A model generated the notes under the pieces. That model saw only the letters and a list, made by a program, of their open reading frames with translations. It was not told the origin of the DNA and did not search any database. Made by a program: the position numbers and the translations under genes. Shown one piece after another: positions 1 through 8,251 of a DNA stretch of 8,608 bases (positions are counted from its first letter, which is position 1; each line of letters starts with the position of its first letter). The DNA lies in NCBI GenBank assembly GCA_020425835.1, contig JAGQRC010000103.1, forward strand, positions 1-8,608. Reading direction: 5' to 3'. The DNA is from Planctomycetota bacterium. Lineage in GTDB: Bacteria > Planctomycetota > UBA8108 > UBA1146 > JAJFFE01.

Positions 1-51
1 GCGGGCCGCCGTTCTCGGTGGGCGCGCTCTGTACGGAAGTGAGAACCCAGA

Positions 52-1596
<1,545 letters not shown>

Positions 1597-1623
1597 TGCG
1601 GATCACCACCCGCGTGATTCGTA
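1597..1623 (+). terminator. Hairpin between convergent genes, possible terminator
   Basis: A 10-bp stem (1597-1606 with 1614-1623, two G-U pairs) closes a 7-nt loop CACCCGC, immediately after the stop codon of the sigma-54 activator. No T-run follows, so it is not a classical intrinsic terminator. The two wobbles become A-C mismatches on the minus strand, so the structure favours plus-strand transcripts. The terminator role is inferred from its position in a 38-bp convergent gap. Confidence 0.4.
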
Positions 1624-1634
1624 CGCCGGCGAAC

Positions 1635-3272
1635 TCACACCGGTGGGAGTCCGTCGATCGGGAAGCGACGCCCCGACCCGAACGCCTTGGACGAGACGCG
1701 AATCCCCGGAGCCGCCTGACGCCGCTTGTACTCGCTCCGGTAGATCATGCGGATCGTGGCGTCGACGACGGATTGCGGGTAACGAAGTCCGAGCTCTTCG
1801 CGAGTCGCCTCGGTCTCGACGATCTCCTCGACCAGAGGGGAGAGCAGGTCGTAGTCGGCGGGGAGGTTCGCCGCGTCGGTCTGGTTCGGCTCGAGCTCCG
1901 CGGTGGGGGCCCGCTCGATCGTGCTCCGAGGGATGACCTCTCGACCGTGGCGTGCGTTGATGTGCCGAGCCAGCTCGTAGACGCGGTGCTTGCTCACGTC
2001 GCTGATCGCTGCGAGTCCTCCGCACATGTCTCCGTAGAGCGTGCAGTAACCGAGAGCGAGCTCGGTCTTGTTGCCCGTGCTGATCACGATGGCTCCGGGA
2101 TCCTCGTTGGAGTACTCCATCAGGATCATGCCTCGGAGGCGGGCTTGCACGTTCTGGGCGGTGACGCCCTGGGTCAGTCCCTCGCGGGCACCCGTCGCGC
2201 CATCCCGCCACGCATCGAAGAGCGATCGGATGCTCCTGACTTCGCACCGCATCCCGAGGCGATCGGCGAGTGCCAACGCATCGGAGCGAGTCTCCTCACT
2301 CGTCACGTGCGAGGGCATGGTGACGCCGACGACATGGTCACACCCGAGCGCAGCGACCGCGAGCGCCGCCGCCACCGCCGAGTCGATCCCTCCGGACAGC
2401 CCGAGGTAGGCACGGTGGAATCCGTTGCGGGCGAAGTACTCCCGGATCCCGAGCACGAGCGCATCGTGTAGCTCCTCGACGGGCTCCGGTGGGCGATAGT
2501 CGAGGCGGTCCTCGGTGTCGAGGTCGAACGTCAACCGCTCCTCGGCGAAGTCGCGCGCGGATGCGATGGTGTGCCCGCGGGCGGACACGGCGAAACTGCG
2601 ACCGTCGAAGACCGTCTCGCCTTCGTAGCCATCCTGCGCGCCGACGAGGTTGACGTAGACGAACGGGACGCGGTGTTCGTCGACGACCGTCGACACCAGC
2701 GCCCGTCGACGCTGGAGTTTTCCGATGGAGAAGGGTGAGGCGCTGATATTGATCAACGCATCCGCTCCCGCGGAGACGAGCTCGCTCGATACCTTGATCG
2801 GGTAGTGTTCGTCCCAGAGGTCCTCGCAGATCTCGATGCCGAGGCGGCGTCCGCGCAACTCGACGGGGTGGCGTCCCCGCGCGGAGTGGAAGTACTTCGA
2901 CTCCCAGAAGATGTCGTAGTTCGGGAGCAGGGTCTTGTCGACGACGTCGAGAACCCGCCCGTCGGCGACGAGGGCCGCAGAGTTGTAATACGTTCGGGGT
3001 GCATTCGCGTCGCGATCGACGAATCCGACGATCGCAGCGCAGTGCTTGCCCCGGGTGTGCGCCGCGACCTCATCCCGTGCGCTCAGATTGCGGCGGATGA
3101 AGCTCTCGCGCTCGAAGTGATCGAGGCATCCATAGCCAGGGATCGTGAGCTCCGGGAAGACCACGAGGTCCGATCCTTCGCGCTCCGCCGCGTCGATGGC
3201 GTCGCGAACGATGGACACGTTCTCCGTCAGACGGGTCGGTAGGGTGCGGATCTGTGCGATGGTGATCTTCAT
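1635..3272 (-). CDS. nadE: Glutamine-dependent NAD+ synthetase
   Basis: Catalyses the last step of NAD+ biosynthesis: ATP-dependent amidation of deamido-NAD+ with ammonia released from glutamine. Seen: an N-terminal nitrilase-type glutaminase domain (about 1-255) with catalytic E41 in PELTIPGYG, K113 in DKTLLPNYD and C149 in IEICEDLW. A C-terminal synthetase domain follows (about 265-545) with the ATP-pyrophosphatase loop SGGIDS (293-298) and the STGNKTELALGYCTLYGD block (398-415). At 545 aa it matches two-domain bacterial enzymes, and all catalytic residues are present. I chose the MKITIAQ start because family members begin just before this strand. An in-frame ATG five codons upstream (3285-3287) is also open, and neither has a clear Shine-Dalgarno. 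The cytoplasmic enzyme lies 121 bp downstream of the FNT gene on the same strand, so cotranscription is possible but unproven. Confidence 0.96.
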   Translation of the reverse strand: MKITIAQIRTLPTRLTENVSIVRDAIDAAEREGSDLVVFPELTIPGYGCLDHFERESFIRRNLSARDEVAAHTRGKHCAAIVGFVDRDANAPRTYYNSAALVADGRVLDVVDKTLLPNYDIFWESKYFHSARGRHPVELRGRRLGIEICEDLWDEHYPIKVSSELVSAGADALINISASPFSIGKLQRRRALVSTVVDEHRVPFVYVNLVGAQDGYEGETVFDGRSFAVSARGHTIASARDFAEERLTFDLDTEDRLDYRPPEPVEELHDALVLGIREYFARNGFHRAYLGLSGGIDSAVAAALAVAALGCDHVVGVTMPSHVTSEETRSDALALADRLGMRCEVRSIRSLFDAWRDGATGAREGLTQGVTAQNVQARLRGMILMEYSNEDPGAIVISTGNKTELALGYCTLYGDMCGGLAAISDVSKHRVYELARHINARHGREVIPRSTIERAPTAELEPNQTDAANLPADYDLLSPLVEEIVETEATREELGLRYPQSVVDATIRMIYRSEYKRRQAAPGIRVSSKAFGSGRRFPIDGLPPV

Positions 3273-3393
3273 GGTGGGCGGGATCATAGCGGGGATCCGT
3301 GGCAGCGCCCACGCCCGTTGTCGGCTCGACCCGATCGAGGATCACACGACACCCGAGAGGCCGGTCCACTGATCCGCCGTCGCATCCGCCAGC

Positions 3394-4221
3394 TCACCCA
3401 GCGTCGGTGCGACGGAGATAGATGAACCAGTAGACGGCGCCGACCAGCACGCCCCCCCCGAGAACGTTGCCGATGGTGACCGGGAGGAGATTGTGGACCA
3501 GGAACGCGGTCCAGCTCAGGGTTCCGACGGGCACCACTTCGGTCGGGAGGAACAGCGCGTACGGGACGAAGAACATGTTGGCCACGGAATGCTCGAACCC
3601 GCAGGCCACGAACGCGGAGATCGGCGGAACGATCACCGCGACCCGGTCCACCGTGCTGCGCGCACTGAAGGTGAGCCACACCGCGAGGCAGACGAGAACG
3701 TTGCAGAGCACTCCGCGGATGATCGCCTCGCCGAACCCGAGGTCGACCTTCAAGCGCGCGACGGCGACGGCCGTCGTGGCCACGGACCCACCCGCGAACT
3801 CGTGGAAGCCCGACAAGGCGAGCAAGCCCGCGGTCGCGACGCTTCCGACGAAGTTCCCCAGGAAGACGACCGCCCAGTTGCGGAGAAGCGCAACGGTCGA
3901 GACCTTGCCGCTCGCCCAGGCCATCACGAGCAGATTGTTCCCGGTGAACAGCTCTGCACCGCCGACGACCACGAGTACCAGTCCCAACGAGAAGACGAGG
4001 CCCACCAAGAGCCGACCGACCCCGTACGGAAGATCTCCGCTCCCCGTTCCCGCCGTCAACGCGAAGGTCCCACCGAGCGCGATGAACGATCCGGCGAGGA
4101 TCGAGAGCGCCAGCAAGCGGTCGAAGCGGAGAGAGGCCTTGGCCACTCCGACCTCTTCCGCGCGCTCCGCCATCTCAGCCGGGATCAGCGCATCCATCGA
4201 CGGTCGCTCATCTCGAGTCAT
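3394..4221 (-). CDS. Formate/nitrite transporter (FNT) family channel
   Basis: Inner-membrane channel of the FocA/NirC family, passing small monovalent anions such as formate or nitrite (or HS-). Seen: about six hydrophobic segments (roughly 36-57, 68-88, 112-136, 166-186, 196-222 and 240-268), a short polar N-terminus, GGAELFTGN (87-95), GFEHSVANMF (208-217) and the closing GNVLGGGVLVGAVYWFIYLR (251-270). H211 matches the conserved pore histidine of FocA, T93 probably its omega-loop Thr, and K158 possibly its vestibule Lys. The 275 aa length is usual. The start is set by GGAGGA six bases upstream; an ATG 16 codons further up (4267-4269) would add a charged tail and has no such site. Substrate cannot be read from sequence: no pyruvate formate-lyase or nitrite reductase gene adjoins it. 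It is divergent from the exported modular protein and upstream of nadE. Confidence 0.93.
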   Translation of the reverse strand: MTRDERPSMDALIPAEMAERAEEVGVAKASLRFDRLLALSILAGSFIALGGTFALTAGTGSGDLPYGVGRLLVGLVFSLGLVLVVVGGAELFTGNNLLVMAWASGKVSTVALLRNWAVVFLGNFVGSVATAGLLALSGFHEFAGGSVATTAVAVARLKVDLGFGEAIIRGVLCNVLVCLAVWLTFSARSTVDRVAVIVPPISAFVACGFEHSVANMFFVPYALFLPTEVVPVGTLSWTAFLVHNLLPVTIGNVLGGGVLVGAVYWFIYLRRTDAG

Positions 4222-4227
4222 GGAAAT

Positions 4228-4233
4228 TCCTCC
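4228..4233 (-). promoter_or_regulatory. Shine-Dalgarno of the FNT gene
   Basis: Read on the minus strand this is GGAGGA followed by six bases (ATTTCC) and ATG. It is the clearest ribosome binding site in the window, and it decides the start at 4221 over the ATG at 4267-4269. Confidence 0.8.
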
Positions 4234-4419
4234 GTCCTCGGAATCGGGGCACCATGTCCGAATCGGCACTCGAACGCGATACTCGGCTTCGGTGATCGAC
4301 CCTGGAGCGCACCGACGACAACCTCAAGCGGGCCACCCGACCCGACCGAGGGTGTCCTCGCGAGGTGACTCTCGGTCGGTCAGCACTGCTTGGCGGTGAA
4401 GACGGCTTGACCGTCAAGG

Positions 4420-4545
4420 CCGTGTGACCCGTGAACACGTGTGATTTGCCGACGCGGTGTGACCTGCGCCGCGGTGTGACCTGCGCCGCGGTGTGACCTG
4501 CGCCACTGTGTGACCTGCGCCACTGTGTGACCTGCGTCACTGTGC
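4420..4545 (+). repeat. 17-bp tandem repeat array with TGTGA cores
   Basis: Contiguous 17-bp units start at 4420, 4437, 4454, 4471, 4488, 4505 and 4522, with a partial eighth at 4539. Units at 4454, 4471 and 4488 are identical (GCGGTGTGACCTGCGCC). Units at 4505 and 4522 begin ACT instead of GCG, and the last differs by one further base. Units at 4420 and 4437 are degenerate but keep GTGTGA in register. Weaker 17-bp segments can be placed at 4385 and 4402, with one extra base before 4420. The period is not a multiple of three and the array ends 6 bp before the next ATG, so it is non-coding. It could be a cluster of regulator sites or a minisatellite. Confidence 0.85.
4526..4541 (+). promoter_or_regulatory. 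CRP/FNR-like palindrome inside the repeat array
   Basis: Reads TGTGA-CCTGCG-TCACT, one base off the E. coli CRP consensus TGTGA-N6-TCACA. The core GTGAC/GTCAC arms (4527-4531, 4536-4540) are perfect. The other complete units have CCAC or CGCG in the right arm, so only this copy is a good palindrome. It lies 10 bp before the ATG at 4552, which would suit repression better than activation unless the true start is downstream. Binding by a CRP/FNR-family protein is inference. Confidence 0.3.
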
Positions 4546-4551
4546 TCCGCC

Positions 4552-6591
4552 ATGTCCGACCCGCGATGGGTGGATCGGGAAAGTGAGTTCAACGTGATTC
4601 TCATCTTCGGACTGTTGGTCTGCCTCGGCCTCGGTGGGGACGCCACCGTGGCCGATTCGACACTGAGCATCTCGGGACGAGTCTTCGATACGCAAGGGAA
4701 TCCCGTTCCCGCCGCCATCGTGATCGGAGTGCCGGAGTTCATCGCGGAGGATGCGCCCATCGAGCGTCGGCTCGCCGCCCTCGTTCGGCTCCAGGATGTT
4801 CGTTCGCTTCCCGCGGTTCAGGCGGTGGCCGACCAGCGAGGGGCGTTCACGTTGGCGACGGGCACGGAAGTCTCCTATCGACTGATCGCACTGGCCGAGA
4901 GCCTCGCGCCGACGGTCGTTCGATTCGCGGACAATCCGTCGAGTGGACTTCGGATCGAGATGGCCGAAGGAGTTCCGACCATGGGGCGCGTCGTGTCCAC
5001 GGACGGATCGCCGATCGCGGGCGCACGTGTCGCCGCGCGGTTCGCCTCCGGAGGATCGAGACTCGAGGAGGTGGACATCCTCGAGACCATCATCGCCGGT
5101 CTCCTCCCTCCGATCTGGGTCGGCACCTCGGACGAGGCCGGTCGCTTCCAGTGTCCGTTCGGCGACGGGTCGGTGAGGCTCTCGATCCGTGCCGGTGCGT
5201 CGGGGCACCGGGAGGCGACGGTCGAGCTCGCGGCGGGTGGTGAGGTGACGATCACCCTCGAGCCCGGTGTGCGATGGAGCGGGCGAGTTCTCGGAGCGGA
5301 GGGGAAGCCGGTCGAGGGGGCACTGGTCCGGCTCTCGGTCTTCACTCCCGCCCCTCAGCGGATCCATGACCCGCAGTGGGAGGTGCAGACCGACGCGAAT
5401 GGCGCGTTCGAGTTCGATGGACTCGCGCCCGGCGACCATCGCATCGTGATCTCGCATCCCGGCTACGCCGCGTATCGACATCCGAGGATTCGTCCCGACG
5501 TCGCGCCATCGGTGTTTCGCCTGTCGCGAGGTCGACCCTTGGCGATCCAGGTCCAGGACGGCACCGGTGCCCCCGTGCCGGACGCCTGGGTCGAACTCAC
5601 CGAGGAACGCGAGGTGGTCCACACCGCTCGCACGTCGACCGAAGGCTGGGCGAACTTCTCGACCGTCGCCACGGTCGGGCAACCCGCCCTCGAGGTCGTC
5701 GCGAAGGCCAGCGGATTCGTCGACTCGCGACCGCTTCGCTGGGACTACGATCCCGGTCGGCCGGCGAAGACCGTCGTTCTCCACACCGCCGTGCCCGTCG
5801 CGGGCGTGATCACCGACGAAGAGGGCTCCCCCCTGGCCGGAGCGGTCGTGTTCCTGCAGCAGCAGATCGGGGGGCTGGAGTCGCCCGTGGCCGGCACGAG
5901 TTCGTGCCGGACGGGATCTTCCGGCGAGTTTCGATTCACCGGAGCGGAGCCCGGTCAACGATACACGCTTCGGGCATCGAAGCCGGGGTTCCTCGAGAGC
6001 GCCTGCCCCGTGTTCGACGTCACGTTCCCCGGTGTGACCGATGTCCGACTCTCCCTCGAACGACCGCTCGCTCTGCGGGGGATCGTGGTCGACCCGTCGG
6101 GGAGTCCGATCGCGGGTGCCTCGGTCGGGATTCGCGACTCGTTGCTGGCGGACAGCGTCGAGCGCCTTCGCCGTCGATCGGAGACTCGTGCGGACGGCCG
6201 ATTCGAGATCCCTGGCCTGCGCCCCGGACGAGTCCAACTTCTCGTCGACGCGCCGGGCTACCGTTACCGCGATGATCTGGTCTCGATGCTCGATCGATCC
6301 CGTCCGTCGGACCCGGTGCGATGCGTCCTCGAGCCGTCGGTTCAGCTGCGAGGTCGGGTCATCGACCTCGCTGGGGCGCCCTTGGCCGACGTCGCGGTGA
6401 CGATTCTCGACACTTCGGAGGGTCTGCGACGGATCTCGGTGACCACCGATCGCGAAGGGCGCTTCGTCGCGGACGACCTCGGGGGTCAGCCGGTGACGGT
6501 CAAGGCAGAGAAGCCGGGCCACGGGTCGGTTCGCCTCGAGGAGGTGGAGCCCGGAGTGGTGGAGATCGAGCTTCAGCTCGGACGCGGTTGA
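4552..6591 (+). CDS. Exported protein of seven carboxypeptidase-regulatory-like modules
   Basis: No catalytic domain is recognised. Seen: a hydrophobic N-terminal stretch (about 15-29) ending near ATVADS, read as a signal peptide or anchor, then seven beta-sandwich modules of roughly 86-104 residues. Each opens with a G-x-V-x-D-x-x-G-x-P-[VIL]-x-[GD]-A-x-V strand-turn (near 40, 144, 243, 331, 416, 508 and 599). Most continue to a G-[RAE]-F...PG...PG[YF] half, for example TDANGAFEF (280-288) and ADGRFEI (547-553). This is the transthyretin-like CarboxypepD_reg fold, common in surface, adhesion and polysaccharide-binding proteins. There is no C-terminal anchor, sortase motif or PEP-CTERM; LLVC (21-24) is a poor lipobox. 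Oddities: the first 14 residues are net acidic, unusual before a signal sequence, and no Shine-Dalgarno precedes this ATG. A GTG at 4594 preceded by GGGAAAGTGAG is an alternative start. Structural or binding role inferred. Confidence 0.88.
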   Translation: MSDPRWVDRESEFNVILIFGLLVCLGLGGDATVADSTLSISGRVFDTQGNPVPAAIVIGVPEFIAEDAPIERRLAALVRLQDVRSLPAVQAVADQRGAFTLATGTEVSYRLIALAESLAPTVVRFADNPSSGLRIEMAEGVPTMGRVVSTDGSPIAGARVAARFASGGSRLEEVDILETIIAGLLPPIWVGTSDEAGRFQCPFGDGSVRLSIRAGASGHREATVELAAGGEVTITLEPGVRWSGRVLGAEGKPVEGALVRLSVFTPAPQRIHDPQWEVQTDANGAFEFDGLAPGDHRIVISHPGYAAYRHPRIRPDVAPSVFRLSRGRPLAIQVQDGTGAPVPDAWVELTEEREVVHTARTSTEGWANFSTVATVGQPALEVVAKASGFVDSRPLRWDYDPGRPAKTVVLHTAVPVAGVITDEEGSPLAGAVVFLQQQIGGLESPVAGTSSCRTGSSGEFRFTGAEPGQRYTLRASKPGFLESACPVFDVTFPGVTDVRLSLERPLALRGIVVDPSGSPIAGASVGIRDSLLADSVERLRRRSETRADGRFEIPGLRPGRVQLLVDAPGYRYRDDLVSMLDRSRPSDPVRCVLEPSVQLRGRVIDLAGAPLADVAVTILDTSEGLRRISVTTDREGRFVADDLGGQPVTVKAEKPGHGSVRLEEVEPGVVEIELQLGRG

Positions 6592-6611
6592 TCGGCGGCA
6601 GCCCCTCGAAC

Positions 6612-6652
6612 CCGGTGGCCGGCGCGGCGCGAGTCGCCCGCGCTGGCCCCGG
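6612..6652 (+). terminator. Very stable GC hairpin downstream of the exported protein gene
   Basis: Arms 6612-6627 and 6638-6652 pair over 15 bp (CCGG, bulged T6616, then an 11-bp stem with one G-T pair). The 10-nt loop can add a GCG/CGC mini-stem. It begins 21 nt after the stop codon. No T-run follows, so an intrinsic terminator role is inferred from strength and position; it could equally be an mRNA 3'-end stabiliser. Confidence 0.5.
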
Positions 6653-6678
6653 CAGCCGTCGTCGAACGGAATCGTCCT

Positions 6679-6737
6679 TCTGGGATAGCCTATTCTCGTT
6701 TCTGGGAATACTCTGGGGTCAGCTCTCCGATCTGGGA
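6679..6737 (+). promoter_or_regulatory. Candidate upstream activating sequences (TCTGGGR direct repeats, TATTC/GAATA inverted repeat)
   Basis: TCTGGGA occurs at 6679-6685, 6701-6707 and 6731-6737, and TCTGGGG at 6712-6718; start-to-start spacings are 22, 11 and 19 bp. An inverted repeat TATTC-N10-GAATA spans 6691-6710, with a near-copy GGATA at 6683-6687. The cluster lies about 80-140 bp upstream of the predicted transcription start of the -24/-12 promoter, the usual enhancer distance for sigma-54 activators. Which protein binds is unknown. Confidence 0.4.
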
Positions 6738-6791
6738 CACGGACCGGTCGCATGGTCCTGCGGGCTCTCGACATCGGGCGCGGGTCGTGGG

Positions 6792-6807
6792 TGGTACGGG
6801 CATTGCC
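6792..6807 (+). promoter_or_regulatory. Sigma-54 (-24/-12) promoter of the response regulator operon
   Basis: Reads TGGTACG-GGCA-TTGCC against the consensus TGGCACG-N4-TTGCW. The invariant GG (6793-6794) and GC (6805-6806) are exactly 12 bp apart, and only the fourth and last positions deviate. This predicts a start near 6818 and a leader of about 75 nt. Strand and position fit the downstream gene, itself a sigma-54 activator, so autoregulation is plausible. The element is seen; its use is inferred. Confidence 0.65.
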
Positions 6808-6892
6808 TTGCCCGCGGCCCGGGGCGCTCCGAGTCGGTGTGAGGTTCGGTTGAGCACGGAATCGCCCCATCCTCGAGAGATGCGAGACCGTC

Positions 6893-8251
6893 ATGACCCT
6901 ACGAGTTTTGGTTGTCGACGACGAGGAAACCGTCCGCGAGGAGCTCATCGAAGCGCTAGCGGACAGCGGGTACGAGGCGACCGGCGCTATCGACGGCCAG
7001 GAGGCTCTCGAGTCCGCTCTCGAGCAGTCCTTCGACGTCTGTATCACCGATATCAACATGCCCCGAATGAATGGGCTGGAGCTGGTCCGGCGGCTCGGCG
7101 AGACGAGTCCGGAGACCCTGTCGATGATCGTGACCGCTCAGGGGGACCTGAAGACGGCAGTGGAGGCGCTCCGCGTCGGCGCGGCCGACTATGTCCTGAA
7201 GCCTCTGATCTTCGAGGACATCCTCGCGAAGGTCGCGCGGCTTTCCGAACACCGCCGCCTCGTCATGGAGAACCGCAACCTGCGGCAGTCCATCCACGAG
7301 AACACGCGGACGCGCGCGAACCAGATGATCGGTGACAGCGCGTCGATGGTGGAGCTGCATCGGATGATCGCCAAGGTCGCCCCGACGCGCTCCAACGTTC
7401 TGATCCTCGGGGAGAGTGGCACCGGCAAGGAGCTGATCGCTCGGGCGATCCACGAGTCGAGCGATCGATCGAAGGCGCCACTGGTCCCGATCAACTGCGC
7501 CGCCATCCCGGAGACCTTGCTCGAGAGCGAGCTGTTCGGCCACGTGAAGGGCGCGTTCACCGGTGCGGACAGCAACAAGGAAGGTCTGCTGAAGACCGCC
7601 GGCGAGGGCACGATCTTCCTCGACGAGCTGGGGGACATGCCCTTGACCGTCCAGGCGAAGCTCCTGCGCGCGATCGAGAACCGCGAGATCCAGCCGGTCG
7701 GGTCGGTCCGTCGGATTCCTATCCACGCGCGGATCATCGCGGCGACCAACATGGACCTTCCGGAGAAGATCGCCGCTGAAGAGTTCCGCGAGGACCTCTA
7801 CTACCGGATGGCGGTGGTCGAGATCCGCGTCCCTCCCCTGCGGGAGCGTCGGGAGGACATTCCCGCCCTGGTCCGGCACTTCGTGGAGAAGTACCGACTC
7901 GAGGTGGGGAGGCCCTGCGCGGGAGTCTCCGGGGATGCGATGCGTCTCCTGATGGGATACAGTTGGAAAGGGAACATCCGCGAGCTCGAGAACACGATCG
8001 AGCGAGCGATGATCCTGTTCGAGGGTGAGTGCATCGAGCCGTGCGACCTACCGGAAGTCGTTCGCGGGGCGAAGCCGATGGACGAGAGCGATTCGCTCGA
8101 TCTCGCCGAAGCGACGTCGCGGTTCGAGTCCCAACACATCCACAAGGTTCTCGACGCCTGCGAAGGAGACAAACGCCAGGCCGCGAGGATCATGGGGATC
8201 AGCCTCTCGTCGCTGTATCGGAAGCTCGATCACGCGACGAGTCGCCGATGA
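6893..8251 (+). CDS. NtrC/AtoC-type sigma-54 response regulator
   Basis: Cytoplasmic DNA-binding response regulator that, once phosphorylated, should oligomerise and open sigma-54 promoters. Seen: a receiver domain (about 3-120) with the acidic pair D9/D10, phospho-acceptor D53 in ITDINMPRMNG, T81 and K103. An AAA+ domain (about 145-370) follows with Walker A GESGTGKE (173-180), intact GAFTGA (220-225), Walker B GTIFLDE (239-245), sensor I N286 in AATN, FRED with arginine fingers R299 and R305, and sensor II R363 in GNIRE. The C-terminal Fis-type helix-turn-helix is at about 424-446. The 452 aa length is standard and every motif is canonical, in contrast to the activator at 52-1596. The start is fixed by the first receiver strand. 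It overlaps the next gene by ATGA and is preceded by a sigma-54 promoter with possible enhancer sites. Targets are unknown; atoC or zraR would be an over-specific name. Confidence 0.96.
   Translation: MTLRVLVVDDEETVREELIEALADSGYEATGAIDGQEALESALEQSFDVCITDINMPRMNGLELVRRLGETSPETLSMIVTAQGDLKTAVEALRVGAADYVLKPLIFEDILAKVARLSEHRRLVMENRNLRQSIHENTRTRANQMIGDSASMVELHRMIAKVAPTRSNVLILGESGTGKELIARAIHESSDRSKAPLVPINCAAIPETLLESELFGHVKGAFTGADSNKEGLLKTAGEGTIFLDELGDMPLTVQAKLLRAIENREIQPVGSVRRIPIHARIIAATNMDLPEKIAAEEFREDLYYRMAVVEIRVPPLRERREDIPALVRHFVEKYRLEVGRPCAGVSGDAMRLLMGYSWKGNIRELENTIERAMILFEGECIEPCDLPEVVRGAKPMDESDSLDLAEATSRFESQHIHKVLDACEGDKRQAARIMGISLSSLYRKLDHATSRR

Larger units (their letters stand above)
4222..4551. 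other. Divergent intergenic region, FNT / exported modular protein
   Basis: This 330-bp gap holds the 5' ends of two divergent genes. From 4228 to about 4384 I see only the FNT Shine-Dalgarno and no convincing -35/-10 or -24/-12 promoter on either strand. From about 4385 to 4545 it is occupied by a 17-bp-period repeat array (listed separately). It also contains a perfect 13-bp inverted repeat CTTGACCGTCAAG (4406-4418) and ACACGTGT (4435-4442). The open frames crossing it are antisense shadows rich in Arg and His. Confidence 0.6.
6592..6892. other. Intergenic control region before the two-component operon
   Basis: This 301-bp gap has no credible gene. In order it holds the hairpin (6612-6652), a locally AT-richer stretch with repeated TCTGGGR and GAATA elements (6679-6737), a -24/-12 promoter (6792-6807) and an inferred leader of about 75 nt. 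A weak purine stretch GAGAGA (6875-6880) lies 12 nt before the regulator ATG. The arrangement of upstream elements followed by a sigma-54 promoter is that expected of an enhancer-dependent gene. Confidence 0.6.

Noticed and set aside
20..34. TGGGCGC...TGTA as a sigma-54 promoter before the first activator
   Set aside because: The -12 GC doublet is missing and the -24 element is a poor match.
1..42. Possible tail of an upstream gene ending in TGA at 40-42
   Set aside because: Only 13 codons are visible, reading a basic stretch with no recognisable motif; cannot be told from chance.
3467..4399. Two plus-strand open frames of about 300 codons opposite the FNT gene
   Set aside because: Low-complexity Arg/Thr/Glu-rich products antisense to a well-conserved membrane channel.
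4391..4406. TGGCGG...GGC as a sigma-54 promoter for the exported protein gene
   Set aside because: The GG and GC doublets are 13 bp apart rather than 12, and the -12 element lacks TT.
4435..4442. ACACGTGT palindrome as an operator
   Set aside because: An 8-bp palindrome created within the degenerate repeat unit; too short to support on its own.
4420..4545. CRISPR array
   Set aside because: The units are directly abutting 17-bp repeats with no spacers and no cas genes nearby.
4537..7059. 840-codon open frame on the minus strand across the exported protein gene
   Set aside because: It is antisense to a clearly modular protein, its product is dominated by Arg, Asp, Gly and His with no domain, and it runs through the sigma-54 promoter region and into the receiver gene. 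Long antisense frames are expected at this G+C.
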